This document shows positions 1 to 8,946 of a DNA stretch of 64,000 bases, in pieces; the first letter of the stretch is position 1; each line of letters opens with the position of its first letter. The position numbers and the translations under genes are program-made. Origin of the DNA: Candidatus Thorarchaeota archaeon MP8T_1. Lineage in GTDB: Archaea > Asgardarchaeota > Thorarchaeia > Thorarchaeales > Thorarchaeaceae. The DNA is taken from NCBI GenBank assembly GCA_002825465.1, contig PJER01000011.1, forward strand, positions 10,469 through 74,468, written 5' to 3'. Below the pieces are notes generated by a model. That model had not been told where the DNA came from. It worked only from the letters and a program-made list of their open reading frames with translations, and did not search any database.

Positions 1-510
1 CGCACTTCCTGCCCATGAAGTTGTGGTCTCCTGACCTGGGAAGGTTGCACCTGAGCGTTGGATTCCTGTATTCTGGTATGCTCCATTATCATAACACATG
101 TATACCATGTCATGACCGCGTTCCATTGCTCCACTGGTAGCTCCAAATCCAATATCGAATGAGGAACCATCTCCACCGAGTGCAATCACGTCAACATGCT
201 CATGCTTGAAGCGTCCCTTACTGTGCATCACCTTGGTTGCCTCAATCACACCTGATGCGACTGCTGCAGCGTTCTCAAATGCCACATGGATCCACGGAAT
301 AGACCAGGCAGTGTACGGGTAGATTGTAGTTGCTACCTCAAGGCATCCTGTGTTGTTACACACGATTGTGGGGCCTCTGAGAGCCATACCCATGAGTTTG
401 ATCACAGTTGGAGCTGCACACCCAGCGCACATTCGGTGGCCTGAGTTAAGAATGGGGTCTCTCTTGATCATGTCTTTGATTGATACTGCTGGTTTGTTGT
501 CTGTAGCCAT
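1..510 (-). CDS. porB: Pyruvate:ferredoxin oxidoreductase, beta subunit (3' end outside window)
   Basis: This is the TPP-binding subunit that, with PorA, PorC and PorD, oxidises pyruvate and CoA to acetyl-CoA and CO2 and reduces ferredoxin in the cytoplasm. I read 170 codons from ATG at 510. They include the early CAGC cysteine pair of this subunit (residues 28-31), which helps bind the proximal Fe-S cluster, and the TPP motif GDGSS near residue 114. The family is usually about 290-310 residues, so roughly 40 percent lies beyond the left edge. The start codon shares one base with the porA stop (TAATG), which suggests translational coupling. The operon order on the minus strand is porC-porD-porA-porB, common in archaea. 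A related 2-oxoacid substrate (2-ketoisovalerate) cannot be excluded. Confidence 0.93.
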   Translation of the reverse strand, partial: MATDNKPAVSIKDMIKRDPILNSGHRMCAGCAAPTVIKLMGMALRGPTIVCNNTGCLEVATTIYPYTAWSIPWIHVAFENAAAVASGVIEATKVMHSKGRFKHEHVDVIALGGDGSSFDIGFGATSGAMERGHDMVYMCYDNGAYQNTGIQRSGATFPGQETTTSWAGSA

Positions 511-1703
511 TATTTACGCACCCCCAATGTTTCATACAATGGAGCCTTTCCTTTCTTCAGGTATCCCTTTGTTTTCTCAAATCCTTCTACGAAAGTAGTT
601 GGTGGAACATCACGTCCACCAAGTCCTACGACAAAGTTAGCAATCATTGGTCTCGCTTCTGATTCGTAGAGGGCTGTCTTGACCTCTAGGGCTAATGGAT
701 TGGTAGCTGCTCCAAAGGACATTGCTTTCTCAAAGACAGCAACTGCCTTCGCTTTACCAATGGCTTTTGCAAGTTCCTTTGTGGGGAAGGGTCTGAACAT
801 CTTCAGTCGGATGACACCAACTTTCTCTCCCTTCTCTCTGAGAACATCTGCAACCACCTTTGCAGTACCGCCCATTGAACTCATGGCAACAATGATGATA
901 TCTGCATCCTTGGTCTTGTATGCTTCTAAGAGACCGTACTTTCGTCCAGTGAGTTTCTCGAACTCGTCCTCTACTTCATTGTAGATTTTGATGACGTTCT
1001 GCATGGCTTTGTCTTGCTGCTCCTTAAACTCAAAATAATAATCTGTAAGAGCCAAGGGCCCCATGGTCAGAGGATTGTCAGGATCGAGCGGTTGGACTGG
1101 TTCTCGCACTCCAACGAACTTTTTCACCGCATCATCTGGAAGCATCTCAACACGTTCTACATTGTGGCTTACGATGAATCCGTCTATTCCCACCATGACA
1201 GGTAGCAAAACATCATGATGTTCTGCGATCTTGAATGCCATGAGTGTTGTATCATAGGCTTCCTGAGAGCTCTGACAATAGAGTTGAATGAATCCACTGT
1301 CACGCATTCCCATTCCATCACTATGATCATTGTGAATATTGATCGGAGCCGAGAGTGCTCTGTTTGCAACAGTGAAAACGATTGGCATTCTCATTGATGC
1401 CGCACAGTACAGGATCTCCCACATGAGTGCAAGACCTGCTGATGCTGATGCTGTAGCAACACGTGCTCCAACCGCAGAAGCTCCGACACAGGCGCTCATT
1501 GCTGAGTGCTCTGATTCTACTGGGATGACTGCAGCATTGACCTCGCCATCTGCTGCGAATTTCTGATAATCTTCAACTATAATCGTCTGAGGAGTGATTG
1601 GGTATGCTGCAAGAACATCCAAGTCTGCTTGCTTGAGTGCGTGTGCGATAGCAGCATCGCCAGTGAGTCCCTCAATCTTGATCTTATCTTTTGATACACT
1701 CAT
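510..1703 (-). CDS. porA: Pyruvate:ferredoxin oxidoreductase, alpha subunit
   Basis: A 397-residue protein with the full PorA layout. The N-terminal pyrimidine-binding domain carries AYPITPQT near residue 34 and the catalytic-glutamate region [16 protein letters not shown] near residue 62. The C-terminal transketolase-like domain II includes [12 protein letters not shown] near residue 300. Length and motifs match four-subunit archaeal PORs. It follows porD after 6 bases and runs into porB at a TAATG overlap, so all four subunits are probably made from one mRNA. No truncation or missing motif is visible. The substrate is taken as pyruvate by family resemblance. Confidence 0.94.
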   Translation of the reverse strand: MSVSKDKIKIEGLTGDAAIAHALKQADLDVLAAYPITPQTIIVEDYQKFAADGEVNAAVIPVESEHSAMSACVGASAVGARVATASASAGLALMWEILYCAASMRMPIVFTVANRALSAPINIHNDHSDGMGMRDSGFIQLYCQSSQEAYDTTLMAFKIAEHHDVLLPVMVGIDGFIVSHNVERVEMLPDDAVKKFVGVREPVQPLDPDNPLTMGPLALTDYYFEFKEQQDKAMQNVIKIYNEVEDEFEKLTGRKYGLLEAYKTKDADIIIVAMSSMGGTAKVVADVLREKGEKVGVIRLKMFRPFPTKELAKAIGKAKAVAVFEKAMSFGAATNPLALEVKTALYESEARPMIANFVVGLGGRDVPPTTFVEGFEKTKGYLKKGKAPLYETLGVRK

Positions 1704-1709
1704 GATGAC

Positions 1710-2006
1710 TCACTCCTTCTCCATGTGGATGCTTTGGGTTGGACATTCATTTGCGCAGATTCCGCATCCTTTACAGTAATCGTAGTTGTAAGCGTAGGCA
1801 TATTTGCCATCCTTCTCTGTCAAGATGACCGAATTATCTGGGCAATAGATCCAGCACCGTCCACAGGTCCCGTTCTTTATCCAGAGACAGGTCTCATCTT
1901 TGTGAATGGGTCTTTCTGCACGCCATCCACCAGTCTTGTACTTCAATGAATTACCTGGCTCGATTATGTTACCGGCCATTGGGATCTCGTTGTATTTTTC
2001 ACTCAT
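1710..2006 (-). CDS. porD: Pyruvate:ferredoxin oxidoreductase, delta (ferredoxin) subunit
   Basis: A 98-residue 2x[4Fe-4S] ferredoxin-like subunit that passes electrons from the TPP centre to soluble ferredoxin. Both cluster motifs are visible: CGRCWIYCP around residue 49 and CKGCGICANECP around residue 78. The start overlaps the porC stop by four bases (ATGA), the usual sign of coupled translation. Its place between porC and porA is the standard archaeal order. Confidence 0.93.
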   Translation of the reverse strand: MSEKYNEIPMAGNIIEPGNSLKYKTGGWRAERPIHKDETCLWIKNGTCGRCWIYCPDNSVILTEKDGKYAYAYNYDYCKGCGICANECPTQSIHMEKE

Positions 2007-2578
2007 CCAACTTTAGCCTCCTTTACAGCTCGCTCAATGGCGATCTTGTTCAAATCACCAACCTTGCCGGGATAACGATTGAGGACTTCTTCAATAACTG
2101 TGTTGACTTCCACTACACCTGTGGCAGAAACAGCAGCAGCCATAGTTGGCATGTTGTAGAATGGTCTACCCATGACTTCCATAGCTATAGTACTTGCATC
2201 TACAGTAACCACTTTTCCACCAGTGAAGCCATACTTGGCTCTGATGTCTTTCGGGTCACGTTCTGTGTTAAGTACGAGAGTTCCATCATCCTTGAGTCCC
2301 TCGGTTGGATTAACGACTTCAAGTAAGGTGGGGTCGATACAGACCACAACATCTGGGTGGTACACCTGTGCGTACACCTGGATGGGTACCTTACTGATTC
2401 GCAAAAACGCTCTTACTGGGGCACCAGTTCGCTCCGGTCCAAATTCGGGGAACGCTTGGATATAATTACCCTCAGCAAGGGCGGCTTTGCCCAGCATTTG
2501 GTTCGAGGTCACGACACCTTGTCCACCTCGACCGTGCCAGCGAAATTCAGTAATTCCTTTAGCAAAGTCCATACTCAT
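2003..2578 (-). CDS. porC: Pyruvate:ferredoxin oxidoreductase, gamma subunit
   Basis: A 191-residue gamma subunit (domain III) that completes the POR complex. The motif WHGRGGQGVVTSNQ close to the N terminus and FGPERTGAPVRAF are typical of the family. I place the start at ATG 2578 because an AGGTGAT SD-like motif lies seven bases upstream; an ATG at 2590 would put that motif inside the gene. It is the first gene of the por operon. The next minus-strand gene upstream ends at 2653, so the operon promoter should lie near 2580-2650. Confidence 0.92.
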   Translation of the reverse strand: MSMDFAKGITEFRWHGRGGQGVVTSNQMLGKAALAEGNYIQAFPEFGPERTGAPVRAFLRISKVPIQVYAQVYHPDVVVCIDPTLLEVVNPTEGLKDDGTLVLNTERDPKDIRAKYGFTGGKVVTVDASTIAMEVMGRPFYNMPTMAAAVSATGVVEVNTVIEEVLNRYPGKVGDLNKIAIERAVKEAKVG

Positions 2579-2652
2579 TGTCACTATCACCTACAGGGTG
2601 AATTCACGGGCTTGAGCCCTGCTGGGTGCTTATGTATTTACTGGCATGGTCA

Positions 2653-3048
2653 TCAAGAAGATGTGTCCAGCATCATCAATGCGATGATACTAATGATAAC
2701 CAGCACGAATGTAATAATTCCAATCACGAAGGATACTATGTTCAGAATAAGCAGGCCAATGTTGGCAATAACTCCCAAGTATCTTACATCGTAATTCCAA
2801 TTCCAGATCTTAAGACCTACATAGATATCTATCAGTCCTAGTATGGAATTTCCAGAACCAATGAATAGTAGGTACATCGAATAATCGTAGAATAGAGTGA
2901 TATTCCCGATAAGAACATAGATCAAACCTCCACCTAAAGCGCCAATCCCTACAATCATTGTCACAAGTGTTGCAAACAGAGGTTTCTTTTCAGACTGATG
3001 TTGATACATTGCACGAGGGGTTGGTTCGGGTTCATATATATCGGCCAT
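2653..3048 (-). CDS. Small multi-pass membrane protein of unknown function
   Basis: A 131-residue protein with a short soluble N terminus rich in Glu/Pro and then four hydrophobic segments (about residues 24-48, 54-76, 88-105 and 105-125). I do not recognise the family. The ATG at 3048 has GGGAG about nine bases upstream. It lies alone between the por operon and a surface-protein gene on the same strand. The hydrophobic segments are evident, but no function can be inferred. Confidence 0.6.
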   Translation of the reverse strand: MADIYEPEPTPRAMYQHQSEKKPLFATLVTMIVGIGALGGGLIYVLIGNITLFYDYSMYLLFIGSGNSILGLIDIYVGLKIWNWNYDVRYLGVIANIGLLILNIVSFVIGIITFVLVIISIIALMMLDTSS

Positions 3049-3156
3049 CAATTACTCCCAGGTTTGCATACACCTATGCTCTGTTAAATATTTGGAATAT
3101 TTCTCACGATATTTACTAGTGCGAACTTCATTTAGGTGAGTTCCAACCCTGCACCT

Positions 3157-3178
3157 CTCTCTATGTGCATGTATAGAG
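3157..3178. repeat. Short inverted repeat between surface and membrane protein genes
   Basis: CTCTAT and ATAGAG arms flank an eight-base spacer in the 150-base gap between the genes ending at 3204 and 2653. On the minus strand it follows the beta-helix gene, so it may help end that transcript. There is no strong T run, so this is weak. Confidence 0.3.
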
Positions 3179-3203
3179 GAAGATAATTAGTATTGACACT
3201 GAA

Positions 3204-4568
3204 TCATTTCCTTTTCACAAACACTGCAATAACTAGAATGATTACTATCCCCGAGGCTCCTAGTGTGAGGAGCAAGGGATCAAATACTGTCTCTCCTATG
3301 GTTGTCGTTGTGGTCTCGTTCTCACAGGCACAGGGTCCCACGAACCAAGGATCTATCCAGATGTCGGGAACTGCCATGGGAGTGGAATCGTTGTTATCAG
3401 CATCACCCTCAATCTCATACGGTACATCAACTATGGTGTCATTGTTTGCATCTGGAGATGTCCAATCATTCCAGTAATTCCCATCTACAACATTTAACGT
3501 TCCATCGTCTATTGCCTGACAATCATCTCCATTCTCGAAGAAGTAATTGTGGGATGCAATATTCATGGTGGTACCCAATCCAAAATTCATTCCCCATCTA
3601 GAGTTATTTCCCATCACATTTCTGGTGATAAAGTTGAAAGATCCACTTACTCCAGTTTCATAAAGGTGGTAGAATCTTAGACCATCATACTCATTGTATG
3701 CTATTTCATTATAGGAAATCGTATTGTATTCGGTTGCTACCGAAATTCCGTAATCCCCATGCGAAATCTCATTATGAGTAACTGTCGCATTACCCTCCTG
3801 GAGTAAAATTCCAATATAGCTATCTGTAATATTGTTGTATCTGATGTGGTGCGATCCCGATCGAACTTCGATACCATTCACATCATTGCTATATATCTCA
3901 TTGAATTCAACAGTGCAATCTTCTGCTTCGAGAAGCATGATTCCACTTGGTGCATTCTCATAGACTACGTTTCCGATTATTTTGATATCATGACTCGTTT
4001 CAGAACCATAGGGATTACCAATGTGAATCCCATAGTCCGCATTATTATGAACTATGTTATCTTTGATGGTCACATTCGAACATCCGTCTTCAACAACAAT
4101 ACCTGCAAATGTGCTACCAAGTACCTCATTCCCTTCAATGGTAAAATTCTCGACAGTTACAACATGAATACTAACCGCAGCTCTATGGACATAATTATCT
4201 TTGATAACTCCATTTGCAGCATTCATACAAGCAACTCCACACCACTCGTATGAGAGTCCATCTAGCATATTACCTACGAATTTAAAGTGAAGGTCAGCGT
4301 TTTGTACACGTAACATATGCTCTGCAGCAGAAAAGCTATAACCTGAGATGATTATTGGGTTCTCAATTGATCCATCCCCCGGCCAATTCTCTGAAGCATC
4401 TTGGGCTAAGAAGTCTGCATTCCCATCAATGTGAATTGGGTCATGCGGTGTATATGTCTGAGTTTCGATGAATTCCGTTTTGTATGCTGATGATGTATTT
4501 GCTGAATTCAATAGCACAAATGCTAGTAGAATTATGATACTAACCACATTCACTTTCCTTTGAAGCAC
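3204..4568 (-). CDS. Secreted right-handed beta-helix (NosD/PbH1-type) surface protein
   Basis: A 454-residue protein starting with GTG. An N-terminal hydrophobic signal (residues 9-24) leads into a region with repeated short strands of the parallel beta-helix type (PbH1), for example ENFTIEGNEV, CSNVTIKDNIV and DCTVEFNEIYSN, from about residue 70 to 370. After a Thr-rich stretch (NETTTTTIGE) comes one C-terminal membrane helix and the tail VKRK. Such proteins sit outside the cell, anchored by the tail. NosD-like beta-helices often bind or process carbohydrates, but no catalytic residues can be assigned here. A second protein of the same type is next in line at 4681-5868. Confidence 0.8.
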   Translation of the reverse strand: MLQRKVNVVSIIILLAFVLLNSANTSSAYKTEFIETQTYTPHDPIHIDGNADFLAQDASENWPGDGSIENPIIISGYSFSAAEHMLRVQNADLHFKFVGNMLDGLSYEWCGVACMNAANGVIKDNYVHRAAVSIHVVTVENFTIEGNEVLGSTFAGIVVEDGCSNVTIKDNIVHNNADYGIHIGNPYGSETSHDIKIIGNVVYENAPSGIMLLEAEDCTVEFNEIYSNDVNGIEVRSGSHHIRYNNITDSYIGILLQEGNATVTHNEISHGDYGISVATEYNTISYNEIAYNEYDGLRFYHLYETGVSGSFNFITRNVMGNNSRWGMNFGLGTTMNIASHNYFFENGDDCQAIDDGTLNVVDGNYWNDWTSPDANNDTIVDVPYEIEGDADNNDSTPMAVPDIWIDPWFVGPCACENETTTTTIGETVFDPLLLTLGASGIVIILVIAVFVKRK

Positions 4569-4680
4569 TATTCAAACACCCCTGCTGCGGAAGGTTCGTG
4601 CCCATTGATAATTAGCCAATTAATAGCCTTCTCATCATAGCAATAGTTTGGACATCTGATAACACATCAAGGAAGTTACC

Positions 4681-5868
4681 TTATGGAAATCGTTTGATGA
4701 TTAGAATGATAGCAATGAAGCAGACAACAGTTACACCTGATGCAAGCATGACAAGTTCTGTCCCAATTCCTCCTAAGACAAATGAAATTACAGACATGAT
4801 TACCTCATCACTCGCATGATTACCTGCCCCATCATATACTATTACGGTGAGGGTATACGTTCCAACCTCAAATTCATCCAAATTTAATGTGATACGTCTT
4901 CCATCCCATGGCTCTGACACATGGATTGTATCATCAACAAATATTTCGTATCGATAGTGAAAATAATCTGAGGCATCCCAAGTTATTGTTTCTCCTGTGC
5001 TTTCAATATCAACCACAAAATCAAGTCTTCCATAGAGTGTCGGTGTTAGTCCATCAGTTAGTTCTCTAGCAAAATAATCTGTTGAGTTTCCTATCCCTTG
5101 AATCTCATAATCTTCGGATTCGTTAAAATCTGACCAATTATTCCCAAAGACTATACCATCAGTGAACTCAGTGTTATTCCCATTATCAATAGCATTCGTG
5201 TTTGTGTTCCAGCCAATGTTATTTCCTGCAATTGTGATATTCTCACAGAGGACCTCAACATGTACACCTCTCTCAGTATTGCCATAGATTGAGCTGTTAA
5301 TAATATCACAAAAGGATGACCTAACAAGCATTGCTCCAATACTATTTCCAAAGCTTCTGCAATCAATAACTGAACAATTAATTGAAGAGTCCAGTAGGAT
5401 TCCATCATATGCGTTAAAGGTCATGCAATCTATAACTGAGCAATCGTTAGATTCTGAAATAAAAATTGCAACATCTCCTCCCCGAATATAACAACTCTCA
5501 ATTGTACCATGTTCAACTTGAGTAAAACTTACGGTATTACTACTTCCAACTCCACCCGGATAGTGTGTGAATACTGAATTTCTAATTACAAAGAATGCCG
5601 TAGTATCAGAAATTGATAGGCAGTTTATAGACTCAACGTCTAGTCCCTCAATGACATAAGGATCACTTCTAGTTCCTACGCCATCACTACTAAAGGCTGC
5701 TAATTCAGCGTTGTTGGTTATAACAATCGGATCATCAAGAATTGGAGGAGGCAATGAGAGTGCAGATGAATTTGATGTAATAGTGAAGGAATGAGACATT
5801 CTCTGGATACTAACAGAAATTGGGAGGATTACTAAAAGAAGAATGGCTGCAATTCTTAGTACCTTCAC
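4681..5868 (-). CDS. Secreted beta-helix surface protein with Ig-like domain
   Basis: A 395-residue protein with a GTG start and N-terminal signal sequence (residues 4-22). PbH1-type strands rich in Asn and Ser (for example NDCSVIDCMTF, INCSVIDCRSFG, CENITIAGNNIG) cover roughly residues 70-240. A beta-sandwich-like segment follows (about 270-360, with GTYTLTVIVYDGAGNHA, typical of bacterial Ig/PKD-like folds). It ends with a membrane helix and a short basic tail. The plan matches 3204-4568 but the sequences are well diverged. The likely role is extracellular adhesion or glycan binding; this is inferred from architecture only. Confidence 0.78.
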   Translation of the reverse strand: MKVLRIAAILLLVILPISVSIQRMSHSFTITSNSSALSLPPPILDDPIVITNNAELAAFSSDGVGTRSDPYVIEGLDVESINCLSISDTTAFFVIRNSVFTHYPGGVGSSNTVSFTQVEHGTIESCYIRGGDVAIFISESNDCSVIDCMTFNAYDGILLDSSINCSVIDCRSFGNSIGAMLVRSSFCDIINSSIYGNTERGVHVEVLCENITIAGNNIGWNTNTNAIDNGNNTEFTDGIVFGNNWSDFNESEDYEIQGIGNSTDYFARELTDGLTPTLYGRLDFVVDIESTGETITWDASDYFHYRYEIFVDDTIHVSEPWDGRRITLNLDEFEVGTYTLTVIVYDGAGNHASDEVIMSVISFVLGGIGTELVMLASGVTVVCFIAIILIIKRFP

Positions 5869-5962
5869 GCAAATTACTCCCAGAATGTGTGTTTTAATCT
5901 CTAAATAGTTCTACATATTATTCCTCTTGAAGCTTACCAATAAGACAATGCAATATAGTCTG

Positions 5963-6565
5963 TCACTCATCTGACGTAGTTTCAATAAACATCTCATTCT
6001 TGTTTATGAAGAGTTGACGGTATTCTTCATTTTTTATTTTAATGTCCACAGAATCTTTAACCTTACTTGGATTCTCAAACCTTAGTCCTCGTTCCAACGC
6101 TCTAGGGTAAAAACCATAGCACACTGCAGTGAAAAATATTGCAAAAAAGATCAACACACTAATGGTCGGTTCTAAAAGCGGTCTTGAATATATTATTCCA
6201 AGATTAATCTGAAGAAGAAAGAAAATGATCGGATAGAATAGAACAAAGAATACTATCACGGGCACGAATTTTGTGCGCATGGTTCTCACGCTTCTACTTC
6301 CATGCAATAGGCATGTTGGAACTGAGAATGTTGTGGCAGTCTGTGCTGATTGGAGTGCAGTAGTTATTTTGTCTGTGCCCCTATTCCAAGAACTCACATC
6401 GTAATTGTCCGGCCCGTAACGTTCGATAATTGTGATGAATACAAGGTCTTCTGCAGGTTCCATACATACTGGGCACTGCTCTGGAAATTGAATCTTTGAG
6501 AGCTTGACTCGAATTTTACTACTCTCAGAATTCCGACCATTTGGGTCAGTTGAGATACATTCCAA
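5963..6565 (-). CDS. Two-helix membrane protein with CPxC motif; start uncertain
   Basis: A roughly 200-residue protein with a cytosolic-looking N-terminal part containing QCPVC (residues 34-38), possibly half of a metal site with the later CLLHG (around residue 87). Two membrane helices follow (about 100-120 and 134-155) and then a charged C-terminal domain. The family is not recognised. The start is odd: the only canonical codon before the CPxC motif is TTG at 6565, directly abutting an AAGGAGG SD (6566-6572). The better-spaced ATG at 6560 opens a different frame that stops after four codons. The frame is continuous with the preceding gene after its TGA stop. Either an unusual start or a sequence error is likely. 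Confidence 0.55.
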   Translation of the reverse strand: MECISTDPNGRNSESSKIRVKLSKIQFPEQCPVCMEPAEDLVFITIIERYGPDNYDVSSWNRGTDKITTALQSAQTATTFSVPTCLLHGSRSVRTMRTKFVPVIVFFVLFYPIIFFLLQINLGIIYSRPLLEPTISVLIFFAIFFTAVCYGFYPRALERGLRFENPSKVKDSVDIKIKNEEYRQLFINKNEMFIETTSDE

Positions 6566-6589
6566 CCTCCTTGATCTGTTTTCAGCATC

Positions 6590-6970
6590 TCACGCTTTCG
6601 CAGGGGGCAGCACGATTATCTGAACACTAGTCACTGGACTGTTATCTTGAGGGTCGGATGCGTCAAAAGTATCAAAGGTCATTTCGTATTTGAAGTTCTT
6701 TTCTCCTATCTTGAGTTCATGTGCCACTCTAACTGCGAGACCGATACCCTTGAAGCCAAAGCCCCGGATGGCAACCATTCTTTGCTCTTCCTTTACCAGA
6801 CTTCGAAGGGTTCCAACAATCCTAGGTATATTGACTCTGCCTGCTTTGTGTGATATTTCCAGAAGAACATACTCACTTGTTGGAAATACTTCCACATCAG
6901 TTTCAAGTGAAATGGAGATGATCTCTTCTCCAATTCGTAATTGTTCAGGTATACGTTCTCTGAGTGACAT
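6590..6970 (-). CDS. Alba-like nucleic-acid-binding protein
   Basis: I choose ATG 6970 (126 residues) over an upstream ATG at 7057, because the longer form would run to within two bases of the divergent transporter gene. The core reads YVLLEI, then a helix with IVGTLRSLV, then VAIRGFGFKGIGLAVRVAHEL, then two more strands. This follows the Alba pattern, in which a basic GRG-like loop precedes the second helix (ARGRAISKAVD in Sulfolobus Alba). Alba-fold proteins bind DNA or RNA and include RNase P/MRP subunits. Resemblance is by eye only, so the fold is a moderate-confidence call and the ligand unknown. Confidence 0.5.
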   Translation of the reverse strand: MSLRERIPEQLRIGEEIISISLETDVEVFPTSEYVLLEISHKAGRVNIPRIVGTLRSLVKEEQRMVAIRGFGFKGIGLAVRVAHELKIGEKNFKYEMTFDTFDASDPQDNSPVTSVQIIVLPPAKA

Positions 6971-7074
6971 GTAGAAAGTATGATGCGTTTCACTAAATAA
7001 CTTGATGGCTTGGGAAGCACAAAACTCAACCCTCATAAATGAAATAATTAACTTCAATCATGGAGAGACCTTTC

Positions 7075-8058
7075 ATGGAGAAGAATCAAGCAATTGGTAT
7101 CGCTGTCATTGTTATTGTTGTTGCATCAATCGGATTCATTGCAGTATGGAATCCAGCTCCACCTCCTGATGTACGAATTGGCTATCTTAACAAGGACCTA
7201 CATCAGTTAGCTCTACGTGTGGCTGTAGTGAATGGTCTCTTTGAGCGTGAAGGTATTACTGTACAGCTTGAAGAATTTGGCAACGGTGCTTATGAAATGG
7301 ATGGTTTTCTTGCTGGCGAGATCGATATGGGTTATCTTGGAGCAGCACCAGCGCTCGTAAAGAGTATCAATCAAGACATCATGATTACACTTCTCGCTTC
7401 GGTCAATCTAGAGGGTTCTGCAATAATGGTATCTAAAGCAGAATATGATGCTGGTCGTGTGACCTCGATCTCCGATTTGGTTGGAAAAGAGGTCTTAACC
7501 CCGGGATCTGCAACTGTGCAGAATTTCCTGTTACGACTAGCTTTGAATCAATCAGGACTTTCAATCGAAGACATAACCGCATCAACCGTCTTTCCTGCTG
7601 CTATGGCTGACTCTCTCTCAGCTAGCACTCCCGCCTTTATTGCCTGGGAACCGTTCAATTCACTAGCTGAATATGAAAACAAATCCGTTCCATTGATCCA
7701 ATCTGGAGATATTTGGCCTAATCATCCATGTTGCGTTTTAGCTACAACGAATGATTTCCAGACAAATAATCCAGATATTGTACAAAAGGTTGTCGCGATT
7801 CACAAAGAGGCAGAAGAATGGATTCTCTCTCATCCTACAGAAGCAATTCAAATTGCTGTTGATTGGTTGGAGATGGATTTGACTCCTGTGACAAATGCTT
7901 TCAATAATATCATCTACGATTACAATCTCAATAGAACTGGAATTGAGATGTATCTCAACTTCTTAATAGATGAGGAATTGGTAGATATGCTGCCAGCCAA
8001 TACAGGTACTTTTCTTGATAATTTTATCAACACAACCATTATTGACAGTTTAGCCTGA
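7075..8058 (+). CDS. ABC transporter substrate-binding protein (NMT1/SsuA/TauA-type)
   Basis: A 327-residue extracytoplasmic binding protein of the nitrate/sulfonate/taurine/pyrimidine-precursor class. It has an N-terminal hydrophobic anchor (about residues 5-20) and no clear lipobox. The two-lobed periplasmic fold is suggested by IGYLNKDLHQLALRVA, by GLFEREGITVQLEEF and by the hinge-like GEIDMGYLGAAPAL. ATG 7075 has GGAGAG eight bases upstream; ATG 7060 is possible. The matching permease follows on the same strand and the ATPase is convergent. The true ligand cannot be told from sequence. Confidence 0.85.
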   Translation: MEKNQAIGIAVIVIVVASIGFIAVWNPAPPPDVRIGYLNKDLHQLALRVAVVNGLFEREGITVQLEEFGNGAYEMDGFLAGEIDMGYLGAAPALVKSINQDIMITLLASVNLEGSAIMVSKAEYDAGRVTSISDLVGKEVLTPGSATVQNFLLRLALNQSGLSIEDITASTVFPAAMADSLSASTPAFIAWEPFNSLAEYENKSVPLIQSGDIWPNHPCCVLATTNDFQTNNPDIVQKVVAIHKEAEEWILSHPTEAIQIAVDWLEMDLTPVTNAFNNIIYDYNLNRTGIEMYLNFLIDEELVDMLPANTGTFLDNFINTTIIDSLA

Positions 8059-8103
8059 TATTACCGATAAGCGACAGACAAAAAAGGTAGACACAATGGT
8101 CTA

Positions 8104-8946
8104 GTGTTGAGTATGATGCCTGAGTCAGAACTGCAGCAGAAAGATGACATTAGCCTTAGAAAACGTAGGATTCGTAACCAGGATATTTTATCATTAATCG
8201 TACTGAAGGTTCTCATTCCTGTGGTCATATTGTTAATCATATGGCATCTCATTGCAAGTCTTACTCGTATCACACTGTTTGATGTATTCAATGCGTTCGT
8301 AGATCTTACATTGTATGGAGATAGTGAAGGAGTCTATCTCATTGAACATATTGGTGCAAGTATCAACAGAGTCACCCTTGGTTTTCTTTTAGCTACGAGT
8401 ACAGCGGTTCCACTTGGTATAATCATAGGAAGATACCGATTTGCTAATTCAATTCTGGGTCCAGTTGTTGAAGCCATGCGTCCAATTCCTCCCATTGCTT
8501 GGATTCCCCTTGCACTACTCATGTTTCCTGGAAATGTTCTAGGTTCTCAGGCATTTATTATCTGGATTGGCGCATTCTTTCCGATTCTCATCAACACTAC
8601 AACTGGAGTGAAGCGAACTGAACCAGTTCATATCGATGTAGCACGAACACTGGGTGCTAATGAATTGCAAATATTAGGAAAAGTTGTGGTACCTTCTGCA
8701 AGTCCGGAGATCTTTGCAGGACTTCGTGTTGGTTTCGGAATTGGCTGGATGTGCCTTGTAGCAGCAGAAATGTTACGAGGTCGCATAGGTCTTGGTTATT
8801 TGATATGGAACTATTGGAGCGTTGGAAGAACTGCAGAAGTGATCACTGGAATGCTGCTTATCGGTCTCATTGGATTTCTCATAACATTCGCATTTCTCAG
8901 AGTAGAGAAATCTCTCCTCAAATGGAGGCAATCTGTTTCAGTTTAG
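8104..8946 (+). CDS. ABC transporter permease (SsuC/TauC-type)
   Basis: A 280-residue inner-membrane permease with about six membrane helices. The cytoplasmic EAA loop that docks onto the ATPase is clear: DVARTLGANELQIL followed by VVVPSASPEIFAGL near residues 180-205. GTG 8104 is used as start; ATG 8113 is equally possible and no strong SD distinguishes them. It sits 45 bases after the binding protein. Its last 29 bases overlap the end of the ATPase gene on the other strand. Confidence 0.88.
   Translation: MLSMMPESELQQKDDISLRKRRIRNQDILSLIVLKVLIPVVILLIIWHLIASLTRITLFDVFNAFVDLTLYGDSEGVYLIEHIGASINRVTLGFLLATSTAVPLGIIIGRYRFANSILGPVVEAMRPIPPIAWIPLALLMFPGNVLGSQAFIIWIGAFFPILINTTTGVKRTEPVHIDVARTLGANELQILGKVVVPSASPEIFAGLRVGFGIGWMCLVAAEMLRGRIGLGYLIWNYWSVGRTAEVITGMLLIGLIGFLITFAFLRVEKSLLKWRQSVSV

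Noticed and set aside
2490..2520. GGTTCGAGGTC, similar to a tRNA T-arm
   Set aside because: It lies inside porC, and no acceptor or anticodon stem fits around it. No tRNA could be supported anywhere in the window.
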